Shown one piece after another: positions 7,789 to 14,787 of a DNA stretch of 20,889 nt; within the stretch, counting starts at the first letter, position 1; each line of letters starts with the position of its first letter. The notes below the pieces were generated by a model that was given only the letters and a program-made list of their open reading frames with translations, was not told where the DNA came from and searched no databases. Made by a program: the position numbers and the translations under genes. Location of the stretch: assembly GCA_964646785.1 (NCBI GenBank), contig CAZYGU010000015.1:1-20889 (forward strand), given 5' to 3'. This DNA comes from JBGTNQ01 sp964646785 (GTDB taxonomy: Bacteria > Patescibacteriota > Minisyncoccia > Phycocordibacterales > Zambryskibacteraceae).

Positions 7789-8976
7789 ATGGGAAAGCCA
7801 ACCGTGATCGGATCCGCGGTCGCCATCAGTGCTCCGGTTTCGACCGGGAGCACCCAGATGACGATTGCCGGAAACACAGGCGCTATCGTGCTCCAGGAAG
7901 CTCAGCTTCCCGAAGCCGAGAAGCGTCTCGCAGCGCTCGACTTTGAGAGAGTCTCGAGTGGTGACATCATCACCATCGGGCTCAAGGCCGAGCAGAATCT
8001 TTCGTCGACACTCGATGGTTTCATGGCTCGTCTCAATCAGACGGATGCCGGACAAACCTTCGACCTCTTCACACGGGTGCAGAAGGGTGTCGACGATGCG
8101 AAGCTCCCTGAGATCGTCGAGAAGATCAAGAACCCCCCGGAACCGAGCCTTTGGGCACGATTCACGGGAATGTTCCGCGGCAAGTCTGCCGCAGATCTCC
8201 GTCGAGACATCTTTCGTGAAGTCAGTAACTTGATTACTGGCCGAACGAAGACCCTCGCTGACCTCCTCTCCCGCATGGAGAACGAGATCCGCGGGAAGAT
8301 GCAGGGACTCTTCACGGAACTTCAGGTGCAAGAGCGTCTGAAGCACACGTACAGCGATCACTTCAATGAGTTCGCTGTCGAAGCAGCCGTGGCTCGTGCA
8401 TTCCTCGAGAATGCCAAGCTCTACGTTGCTGAAGAAGAAGCAAAGCTCGCAGCAAATCCGACGGACGTGCAGGCGCAAGCACGCGTCCAGGAACTTCGAA
8501 CCAAGCTCGCACTCCTCGAGAGTCGTGCGCTTGCACTCGAAGGAACGTATACACGCCTCCCTGCCGATCAGATGGTCATCCAACAGATCGAACAGGCTGG
8601 CGTCAGTACGTTGCAGGAAACTGCAACAACCATGAATCAGAGGTTTGCATCGATCAAGATGACACTCCTCTCGATCAATGGCGCGTTTCAGGTTCAGGGC
8701 GTCCAGATGCTCAGCGAGCGTTCGGCCGCAATGGACCGTCAACTGCTCGATGTTCGTGGCCAGCTGATCAAGCAGGTCGCAGGCACCGCAGCAGCAGCAC
8801 CAGGTAACAATCGTTTGGCGCAAGCCGAACAAGTAGAAGCTGTGATCAGACAGATTGCCGAAGTCAACGACATCGTCAAAGCTGCCAGGTCGCAGTCAGA
8901 GCAGAAGATGAGTGAAGCGCGTGCCAAGTTTGGCAATGCGCGCCAGGAACTTGCGCGACTTGCCTCTGGCAAGTAA
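7789..8976 (+). CDS. telA: TelA-family toxic-anion-resistance protein
   Basis: A 395-residue, almost entirely helical protein that matches the TelA/KlaA family pattern. A small glycine/arginine hinge (WARFTGMFRGKSAADLRRDI) leads into long amphipathic helices, a segment FLENAKLYVAEEEAKLA and then LESRALALEGTYTRLPADQM. The start is ATG 7789 with AGGA at 7773-7776; the frame extends upstream to a TTG at 7756 that has no ribosome site. The N-terminus reads MGKPTVIG, the same short motif repeated in the protein at 9675. TelA proteins are cytosolic partners of TerC/TerD; their biochemical role is not established. The reverse strand carries a 355-codon shadow frame that is a by-product of G+C-rich coding. 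Confidence 0.85.
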   Translation: MGKPTVIGSAVAISAPVSTGSTQMTIAGNTGAIVLQEAQLPEAEKRLAALDFERVSSGDIITIGLKAEQNLSSTLDGFMARLNQTDAGQTFDLFTRVQKGVDDAKLPEIVEKIKNPPEPSLWARFTGMFRGKSAADLRRDIFREVSNLITGRTKTLADLLSRMENEIRGKMQGLFTELQVQERLKHTYSDHFNEFAVEAAVARAFLENAKLYVAEEEAKLAANPTDVQAQARVQELRTKLALLESRALALEGTYTRLPADQMVIQQIEQAGVSTLQETATTMNQRFASIKMTLLSINGAFQVQGVQMLSERSAAMDRQLLDVRGQLIKQVAGTAAAAPGNNRLAQAEQVEAVIRQIAEVNDIVKAARSQSEQKMSEARAKFGNARQELARLASGK

Positions 8977-9048
8977 CACAAGAAGATCAGTAGTACGTAG
9001 TCCAGAAGTTCTCACGTAGGATCCAAAATCAAACGAGGAACACAAGAC

Positions 9049-9663
9049 ATGGCTCTGAATCTCCCGCTCGCAAAGCCTGGTGACGCTCCCCGCCAGCCCC
9101 TCAAGCTCAACCTGAGCAAGGGTGCACTGTTCACTGCCGAGCTCTACTGGGACACGACCCACGATCTCGACGCTCACGCCCTCCTCATGGTGGACGTGGG
9201 TGGCGCGAACAAGATCGTGTCGTTCGATCAGGTCCTCTCGACGTACAACTCGAAGAAGACCAACCCCAGCGGCACGCTGGTGAACAATCCCGACGGCTCC
9301 TTCTCGACGCCCTGCGGATCCCTCACCCATTCGGGTGATATGCGCACCGGTCTCGGAAAGGATGTCGACGAGATCATCAAGATCGACGGTTCCAAGATTC
9401 CGCAAGGAACGATGGAAATCCCGATCTTCGTCACCATTCATCCGGCTTCTGTTGGAACGTTCGGTGACGTCAAGGAGGGCGGCATTCGCATCAAGGATGA
9501 GAGCGGTAAGGAGCTCACTTCTTACCGCCTCACATCCGAGTTCGCGAAGTTCAACGCTGTCCAGATGGGTTCGCTCATCCCGGGCGTAAACGGCTGGGAG
9601 TTCTCTCCCGTCGGCGTTGGCTTCAACGGCGACTTCAACTTCGTTCTCGGAAACTTCTCGTAA
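9049..9663 (+). CDS. terD: TerD-family stress protein
   Basis: A 204-residue protein with a single TerD domain, a calcium-binding beta-sandwich fold of the cytosolic Ter machinery. Landmarks are LKLNLSKGALFTAELYWD near the N-terminus, HDLDAHALLM, LTHSGDMRTG followed by GKDVDEIIKID, and a C-terminal FNFVLGNFS. The DLDA and SGD-DE acidic clusters are the expected calcium ligands. The start is ATG 9049 behind GAGGA about ten bases upstream, a clear ribosome site. It follows telA by 72 bases with no promoter visible and precedes the next gene by 11 bases, so it is internal to the operon. Its base composition is the most G+C-rich in the window (40 of 60 bases at 9061-9120). Confidence 0.92.
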   Translation: MALNLPLAKPGDAPRQPLKLNLSKGALFTAELYWDTTHDLDAHALLMVDVGGANKIVSFDQVLSTYNSKKTNPSGTLVNNPDGSFSTPCGSLTHSGDMRTGLGKDVDEIIKIDGSKIPQGTMEIPIFVTIHPASVGTFGDVKEGGIRIKDESGKELTSYRLTSEFAKFNAVQMGSLIPGVNGWEFSPVGVGFNGDFNFVLGNFS

Positions 9664-9674
9664 TCGGAGGGTTC

Positions 9675-10847
9675 ATGCCGGAGGAATCTCACAATTCCTC
9701 CGGCACCCAGCCGGAGGAGAAACAAGTGCGCCCGACTGTAATCCAGACGGACAGCACAACGAAGAAACCGACAGTCATTGGGGGCGGGCAACCGTCCGCT
9801 CCCGTGACTCAGGTCACAAGAAAACCAACGGTCATTGGAGGTGGGCAACAGCCTTCCCCTGAACCGAAAGTAACACCAAAGCCAAGTGTCATTGGCGGAA
9901 GCGAACAACAGTCCGCTCCTCCGCCAAGACCTGCTCCAAGTGTCATACCTTCACGCGGTCCAGATGTGGCAACCCCACAATTTGTACCGCCGAAGGCAAC
10001 GGTACCAACAAGCATTCCTGGCACAAAGAGAAAGCGGCTTGCCGTTACTATCGATGACCTGGAACGCAGAAATGTTGGAACGAAAGAAAGCGTGCTCAAA
10101 GCGTCTCTTGATCTCATCTTGGTGATAAACCTTGATGATTTGAAAGAACGCGATGTGGTGATGTGGGGACATGATCTCCAGCGTCGCTACAGTGAGCTCG
10201 TCACGAAGTGTCTCACAATGAGCCAGTCAGACGATCTCAAGAATACCAAGCGGAACATCGCACGGATTCTTGAAATTCTCGAAACTATCGATCTTCAAGC
10301 GGTGTTCTTACCGCAAGGAGGAATTCTTTCTCGCTTCACACCGAAGTCGAAGAAGAAAATCGATACGCTCGATGAGCTGGAAACAGCTCAAGACGAACTC
10401 AGGCAATTACTTGATCTCTTGGATAAACGCCTCGGCGGACTCCTTACACTCAAAGAAGATCTCGACCTTGTGTCGGGAGAAATCGATGAGATCGGAGACT
10501 CTGTTGAAGCATCTGCCATCACGGCAGCGTTCCTTGCTGATCAGATTGTTCAGATGCAACACGTGAACCAACATCTCTCCCAGCGTTTCGCTGATCGGGG
10601 GATGAGTCTGGTCCAAACACTGGTTCAGATTCGTGGTTCCAGTTCGATGAGAGAAACTCAAATCGAACAACCCTTGGCTCTTATCAGCAAGGTGCAGGAC
10701 GTAGCACTCGTCATGGTGCCTGGCCTAGTCGGAACAATTGTGTCTCTCAAGACGCTGACCGAACAAAACCAGAAGCCTACCGTAACCACTGTCGCCGAAC
10801 TCGGCGATCAAATCGGACTCATCGTCCAAAAACTCGGAGGAAACTGA
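9675..10847 (+). CDS. Helical TelA-like partner with repeated KP[T/S]VIG motifs
   Basis: A 390-residue protein in two parts. Residues 1-110 are Pro/Gly/Gln/Ser/Thr-rich and probably disordered, and carry repeated motifs: RPTVI (19-23), KPTVIG (31-36), KPTVIG (50-55), KPSVIG (69-74) and PSVI (88-91), about 12 to 19 residues apart. From about residue 117 (KRKRLAVTIDDLERRN) the rest is helical. It includes SRFTPKSKKKIDTLDEL, a coiled-coil-like stretch, and a C-terminus that recalls TelA. I cannot place it firmly in a named family. GGAGG at 9666-9670 precedes ATG 9675. Its TGA stop overlaps the next ATG, so it is translationally coupled to the vWA gene. The shared motif with TelA suggests a common binding partner or modifying enzyme. 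Confidence 0.7.
   Translation: MPEESHNSSGTQPEEKQVRPTVIQTDSTTKKPTVIGGGQPSAPVTQVTRKPTVIGGGQQPSPEPKVTPKPSVIGGSEQQSAPPPRPAPSVIPSRGPDVATPQFVPPKATVPTSIPGTKRKRLAVTIDDLERRNVGTKESVLKASLDLILVINLDDLKERDVVMWGHDLQRRYSELVTKCLTMSQSDDLKNTKRNIARILEILETIDLQAVFLPQGGILSRFTPKSKKKIDTLDELETAQDELRQLLDLLDKRLGGLLTLKEDLDLVSGEIDEIGDSVEASAITAAFLADQIVQMQHVNQHLSQRFADRGMSLVQTLVQIRGSSSMRETQIEQPLALISKVQDVALVMVPGLVGTIVSLKTLTEQNQKPTVTTVAELGDQIGLIVQKLGGN
9677..9704 (+). promoter_or_regulatory. Hairpin over the start codon of the motif-repeat gene
   Basis: A perfect 11-bp stem, GCCGGAGGAAT (9677-9687) with ATTCCTCCGGC (9694-9704), has a six-base loop and begins at the G of the start codon. The CCTCCG in its 3' arm (9697-9702) could instead pair with the true ribosome site CGGAGG (9665-9670). 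Two exclusive folds are therefore possible, one hiding the ribosome site. Confidence 0.5.
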
Positions 10848-11617
10848 TGGCTCTCTCACTCGACCTGAACAAGGCCGCAGGATCGCTCAAGCTCGACCTC
10901 AGCAAGCGTGGGGTTGATGCGAATGGCATCCAGATGGAGGTCTGCTTTGATCTCGACGTCAGCGGAAGCTACCGCGACGAGCATAGCGACGGTTCGACCC
11001 AGCGACTCATCGAGCGTCTGACGCCCGTGTCCATGGTGTTCGATCCGGACAAGCAGCAGGATCTTTTCACGTTCTCGAATGGCGAACAGCATGTTCACCA
11101 CGTCGGGATGATCACCCTCGAAAACCTCGATGGATACGTTCGCAAGAACGTCATCGATCGAGTCCCCGGCTATGGTGGTGGCACCACGTACAGCTACGTG
11201 CTCGAGAGGAATCTCCAGCACTTCGGCTGGCTGCCTTCTGCACAAACGCCGGCAGCACCCAAGAGCCGGTTCGGCGGTTTGTTCGGTGGTAGTCCGAAGC
11301 CTGCACCGCAGGCGACGGCTACCAAGCGTCGTTCCCTCGTCATCTTCAACACCGATGGCGAGAACGACTCCCGCGACAAGGATCGCACGATCCGTGTTCT
11401 GAGTGATTCGCAGAATCGGAAGGATGAGGTCTACTTCCTCTTTGTTGGCTATGCCAACGGAGGTGCGGATCTTTCCTTCCTTCAGCAGATCGCTGACCGC
11501 TTCGACAACACTGGACTGATCATCATTCGTGATATCAACCGCTGGTGCGCGAAGTCGGATGCGGAGATCAACGCCGAGATCCTCGGCGACGAACTCATCA
11601 CGTGGTTGAAGCGTTAG
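10847..11617 (+). CDS. TerF-like von Willebrand A-domain protein
   Basis: A 256-residue protein with a vWA fold. The metal-ion-dependent adhesion site is complete by eye: DVSGS at residues 37-41, GGGTTYSYV in the middle, and NTDGEND for the third loop. An insertion of about 20 residues rich in Gly, Pro and Ala (SRFGGLFGGSPKPAP) interrupts the domain. The first 22 residues, with SLKLDLSKRG, resemble the opening of TerD (LKLNLSKG), as if a TerD domain had been reduced to its leading strand; classic TerF carries a TerD domain plus a vWA. It should bind a divalent metal and assemble with TerD/TelA near TerC. ATG overlaps the preceding TGA by one base. The gene ends the operon. Confidence 0.83.
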   Translation: MALSLDLNKAAGSLKLDLSKRGVDANGIQMEVCFDLDVSGSYRDEHSDGSTQRLIERLTPVSMVFDPDKQQDLFTFSNGEQHVHHVGMITLENLDGYVRKNVIDRVPGYGGGTTYSYVLERNLQHFGWLPSAQTPAAPKSRFGGLFGGSPKPAPQATATKRRSLVIFNTDGENDSRDKDRTIRVLSDSQNRKDEVYFLFVGYANGGADLSFLQQIADRFDNTGLIIIRDINRWCAKSDAEINAEILGDELITWLKR

Positions 11618-11632
11618 TCTAGAACAGTTCTT

Positions 11633-11651
11633 TTGTGCGCACAGCGCACAA
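11633..11651 (+). repeat. Hairpin just before the Ter operon terminator
   Basis: TTGTGCGC (11633-11640), loop ACA, GCGCACAA (11644-11651): an eight-bp stem directly abutting the terminator stem, without its own T run. Confidence 0.6.
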
Positions 11652-11682
11652 GGGCCTCGCTTACACAGCGAGGCCCTTTTTT
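11652..11682 (+). terminator. Intrinsic terminator of the Ter operon
   Basis: GGGCCTCGCT (11652-11661), loop TACAC, AGCGAGGCCC (11667-11676), then six T (11677-11682). A ten-bp G+C-rich stem with a T tract is a strong rho-independent terminator, 35 bases after the vWA stop codon. Confidence 0.92.
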
Positions 11683-11702
11683 ATTTCTTATTAAGTCGAC
11701 AT

Positions 11703-12641
11703 CTATGCATCCCAAGAAAATCCGCGACCAAAGTGACCCCACGTCGAAGTTTCAGAGTACACAACAGTATCCAGTTGAAGTGCATTCCGAATTCCAGTAG
11801 GAGTAAGATCGTATCCTTTAATTTCTTCTTCTTTACCATCAATGAGTGCCACTGCCATGACAGGGTCTGGTTTCCCGATTGCATAAGCAAGGGTCACATA
11901 TACTTCTTTTGCCTTTTTTTGTTTCAAAAGATCAACTGCGATTTTTCGTGACATGTATGCACCTGAGCGATCAACTTTTGTGTAGTCCTTTCCTGAAAAC
12001 GATCCACCACCAATTGATATTTCTGGTCCATAATTATCAACAATTAATTTTCTACCCGATAGGCCAGTATCAGCATCGAATCCTCCTTGTACCCACTCTC
12101 CTGCAGGATTAATGAGATACTCTTCTGCTTTAATAATCCCTTGCACCAATTTCAGCAGTTCTTCATTTTTTGTATGCTGAAAACTTGCAACAACTGTTGT
12201 TACTTGTTCACCATCTATCGTAACCTGCGTCTTCCCATCATAGGGATACACCTCAAATATTTTTTGACAAAGATTTCGAGCAAGTGAATATTCAAGTGGC
12301 ATATATGTTTCTGTTTCACTTGTAGCATATCCTTTCATGATCCCTTGATCACCGGCTCCACCAATATCAACTCCCTGTGCAATTTCTCTACTTTGTTCAG
12401 CGATATTAATAATGACTTTATAATCTGGTCCAACAATATTTTTTACAATACTTGTAATATCTGGCTTTCCGTTTGATGTAACTTCCCCATTAATGGTAAT
12501 GAGATTATGCCCACCCATAACTTCCACAGCCACACGACTTTCAGAATCTGCACGACAATACGCATCTAAAATACTATCGGCAATACCATCACATCGTTTG
12601 TCTGGATGTCCTGGACTCACACACTCTGCTGTTTTTTTCAT
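11703..12641 (-). CDS. metK: S-adenosylmethionine synthetase, short form
   Basis: Makes S-adenosylmethionine from methionine and ATP in the cytosol. At 312 residues it is about 70 shorter than the E. coli enzyme, yet the active-site motifs are there: GHPDK near the N-terminus, GAGDQGIMKGYA in the middle, GGGSFSGKDYTKVDRSGAY, and the C-terminal WGHFGRGFSWD. The start is ATG 12641 (MKKTAECVSPGHPDK). The reading frame stays open to 12701, but that extension crosses the riboswitch terminator and is not protein-like. Control is by the SAM-I riboswitch immediately upstream, so the product shuts off its own synthesis. It converges with the Ter operon, whose terminator lies just beyond its 3' end. 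The shorter length looks like loss of loops, not of catalytic residues. Confidence 0.93.
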   Translation of the reverse strand: MKKTAECVSPGHPDKRCDGIADSILDAYCRADSESRVAVEVMGGHNLITINGEVTSNGKPDITSIVKNIVGPDYKVIINIAEQSREIAQGVDIGGAGDQGIMKGYATSETETYMPLEYSLARNLCQKIFEVYPYDGKTQVTIDGEQVTTVVASFQHTKNEELLKLVQGIIKAEEYLINPAGEWVQGGFDADTGLSGRKLIVDNYGPEISIGGGSFSGKDYTKVDRSGAYMSRKIAVDLLKQKKAKEVYVTLAYAIGKPDPVMAVALIDGKEEEIKGYDLTPTGIRNALQLDTVVYSETSTWGHFGRGFSWDA

Positions 12642-12652
12642 ACGATATAAAC

Positions 12653-12678
12653 AAAAAAAATTCCTGATAATACAGGAA
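12653..12678 (-). terminator. Riboswitch-controlled terminator before metK
   Basis: On the minus strand TTCCTG, a six-base loop and CAGGAA (12661-12678), followed by eight T (12653-12660), ending 11 bases before the metK ATG. Its 5' arm shares TTCC with the antiterminator. Confidence 0.88.
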
Positions 12679-12698
12679 AGATCGACTACTATCTTTCC
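12675..12698 (-). promoter_or_regulatory. Antiterminator hairpin of the metK riboswitch
   Basis: Minus-strand GGAAAGAT (12691-12698) pairs with ATCTTTCC (12675-12682) around an eight-base loop. It uses the aptamer's 3' end (GATA at 12690-12693) on one side and the terminator's TTCC on the other, so it excludes both. Confidence 0.8.
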
Positions 12699-12786
12699 CA
12701 TGAAGGGTTGGAGGGAGCACCATACTCACAGATTGTGAGTGGTTGCTGACGGGTCATAGAGCCAAATCTCTCGCCGCCTCTTGATA
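12690..12786 (-). ncRNA. SAM-I (S-box) riboswitch upstream of metK
   Basis: The minus-strand transcript reads TATCAAGAG, then a P2 with GCGG/CCGT, the inner AGAG/CTCT stem with loop ATTTGG, then ATGAC and CAGCAACC. P3 follows as a seven-bp stem (ACTCACA, loop ATC, TGTGAGT), then ATGGTGC, then a short P4 (CCC/GGG) ending GGAAAGATA. These match the S-box core in order. TTGG in the P2 loop can pair with CCAA after P3, as in the SAM-I pseudoknot. P1 is short (TATC/GATA). With ligand, GATA is held in P1, the antiterminator cannot form and the terminator stops transcription. Binding itself is inferred from the conserved core. Confidence 0.9.
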
Positions 12787-12845
12787 CACACTATTCAATT
12801 GTTCGAACTGTTTTATGATAACAAGGAATACAGCAAATGCAATTC

Positions 12846-13469
12846 TCAGCGAGCATCATCAAGTGAACGAGTCCATAATGTTCGAAGTGTAAAAAACACT
12901 CCTGTCGCAAAGATAGCTCCAAGTGTATCTGCAAGCATATCCTTCTGTGCATCCCATATATCTCCCTGACTTCCTAAATACGCCATTGCATCTGCAGCAT
13001 TTGCTCCTGCTGCATAGATCCACTCAACAAGTTCATATGTCATTGCGATGGTCGCAATAAGAAAGACTGGATAGGTAAAAAGAAGAAATTTATTTGTAAC
13101 CATCTTTCGAACAAAGAGCCACTCTGCGACTGCAAACGCATAAAATCCAACAGTGAAATGTGCGATGCGGTCAAAATGATTCCTGCTAAATCCAAAAAAA
13201 TTCGTGAACCAATCAAATGGTACGAGTGCAAACGTATAATGTCCCCCAATAGTGTGAAGGTAGATAAGTACAAACATGAATGCATACGCTGCGTTTGAGA
13301 AACGAACCTTTCGAACATAGAGTCCCCATATCACCGCAAGAATAATCCAAACGGTGAGGTTTTCAACAAACCATGTGTGTCTGTCGATAGGATTGATAGC
13401 TAGTACTGCAAAGAGTACCGCGTAGATACCACTTAACCATATCAACCATGATGAAGTTCCCTGTTTCAT
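12846..13469 (-). CDS. DUF2238 (YjdF-type) integral membrane protein
   Basis: A 207-residue membrane protein with about six hydrophobic helices. The family's motifs are clear: LIYLHTIGGHYTFALVPFDW, NHFDRIAHFTVG, YELVEWIYA and GSQGDIWDAQKDMLADTLGA. Several conserved His, Asp and Glu residues inside or next to helices suggest a metal site or catalytic function, but the family's activity is unknown. ATG 13469 begins a good signal-anchor-like helix and no Shine-Dalgarno is seen. Downstream of it lies the metK riboswitch; upstream is the MFS gene, 54 bases away. It may be cotranscribed with the exporter. Confidence 0.85.
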   Translation of the reverse strand: MKQGTSSWLIWLSGIYAVLFAVLAINPIDRHTWFVENLTVWIILAVIWGLYVRKVRFSNAAYAFMFVLIYLHTIGGHYTFALVPFDWFTNFFGFSRNHFDRIAHFTVGFYAFAVAEWLFVRKMVTNKFLLFTYPVFLIATIAMTYELVEWIYAAGANAADAMAYLGSQGDIWDAQKDMLADTLGAIFATGVFFTLRTLWTRSLDDAR

Positions 13470-13523
13470 AAAAGTTCAAATAATAAATAAAGATGTACTT
13501 ACTATTGTACCACCCGTATAACG

Positions 13524-14765
13524 TTACGCCCGCACTTCTGCACCCTTATAGAAGATAATAAAGACAATACCACCGAGAATAATAGTGATACCAGATACCG
13601 CGACAGGTGTTACCGCTGCAATACTCGCAGCAAGGAAACCAGAAATAATCGGAGGTATAGTTTGTGCGAGTGCTTGGACTGAAGCATTGATACCAAGGAT
13701 CTGCCCTTGAATTTCAGGTCCCACTGATCGACTAATAAGACTCGAAAGATTTGCTTGAGAAAGACCATTACAGATAGCGAAAAATGGAGTAATGATTAGA
13801 AGACCCCACCAGACATTCGGAATAAACTGCGCAAGAATAAATATTCCTGTACCAATGAGAGAGACACGGATAATTTGCTTTGCGGTAAAGCGAGCACTGA
13901 TCTTTCGTGTAATAAATGCCTGAGAAAAAGCTATCCAAATTCCTACATATGCAAAATAATTTCCAATTGAGCCTTGATCGAAATTAAATTTAGTAATAAG
14001 AAAGACACTAAAAAATGTGGTGAAAAATGTGAAGCCTGACTGAAAGAGAAAATTTGTTGCAAACAAGGGGCGCAACTCTTTCATCCGAAACACCCGAGCA
14101 ATATTCTTAAATGATTTTGCAAAATGAAGTGACAATTCTGTCCCCTTCACTTTTAATGTTTCTGGAAGAAGGTATATAACTGAAAGTGTATTCGCAAAAG
14201 CGAGGATCGCTGCAAACCAAAATGGTGTTGCTGCATTAAACCATGACACGAGACTTGGATCCGAAAGTTTTCCTCCAATATATGGACCGAGAATAAAGCC
14301 CATACCAAACGCAGCTCCAATAAGACCAAAATTTTTCGCTCTATTATGTGGTTCAGATACATCAGCAATTGCCGCCTGTGCGACCGCAATATTCCCTCCT
14401 GTGATTCCATCAAATGCTCGAGAGATGAACAGCAATGGAAGATTTTTGGTAAGAATACCGATAGCAAACAGGACATAGGAAATTGCAGTACCGAATAACG
14501 AAATTGCAAGAACAGGTTTTCTTCCGAATCGATCAGACAATTCACCAAGAAGTGGTGTGGCAATAAACTGCATAAATGGGAAAATCGCAGTCAAAAAACC
14601 AAGTACTATATATCCCTGATCCAAACTCAATCCCTTTGGTAAAAGAAAAAATGGTGACCCAGGATTTGCGAGAAGTTGAGGGATAACTGGAATAAGAATT
14701 CCAAATCCAAGAAGATCGATAAAGACCGTAAGAATCACTGAAAACAGAACATTTTTATTCATCAT
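13524..14765 (-). CDS. MFS transporter, TetA/drug-exporter type
   Basis: A major facilitator with about 12 membrane helices, 413 residues from ATG 14765. Motif A after helix 2 is intact (GELSDRFGRKPVL), and the N-terminal half carries the IDLLGFGILIPVIPQLL segment typical of the TetA-like drug:proton antiporters. The substrate cannot be told from sequence. The frame extends to 14807, but the added residues are polar and overlap the neighbouring SOUL gene, so the inner ATG (14765 or 14762) is preferred. A TACAAT hexamer lies nine bases before it. The SOUL gene stops 22 bases upstream on the same strand, so the two may share a transcript. Confidence 0.9.
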   Translation of the reverse strand: MMNKNVLFSVILTVFIDLLGFGILIPVIPQLLANPGSPFFLLPKGLSLDQGYIVLGFLTAIFPFMQFIATPLLGELSDRFGRKPVLAISLFGTAISYVLFAIGILTKNLPLLFISRAFDGITGGNIAVAQAAIADVSEPHNRAKNFGLIGAAFGMGFILGPYIGGKLSDPSLVSWFNAATPFWFAAILAFANTLSVIYLLPETLKVKGTELSLHFAKSFKNIARVFRMKELRPLFATNFLFQSGFTFFTTFFSVFLITKFNFDQGSIGNYFAYVGIWIAFSQAFITRKISARFTAKQIIRVSLIGTGIFILAQFIPNVWWGLLIITPFFAICNGLSQANLSSLISRSVGPEIQGQILGINASVQALAQTIPPIISGFLAASIAAVTPVAVSGITIILGGIVFIIFYKGAEVRA

Positions 14766-14787
14766 AAGGTATGGATTGTAACACGGT

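Noticed and set aside
7765..8832. A 355-codon open frame on the minus strand opposite telA
   Set aside because: It lies wholly opposite a well-supported TelA gene, has no family motif or ribosome site, and long antisense frames are common in G+C-rich coding sequence.
8896..9441. Minus-strand frame of 181 codons opposite terD
   Set aside because: A shadow of the TerD gene; composition is biased towards the residues expected from reading its codons backwards.
12642..12701. N-terminal extension of MetK
   Set aside because: It crosses the riboswitch terminator and poly-T tract; MetK homology begins at ATG 12641.
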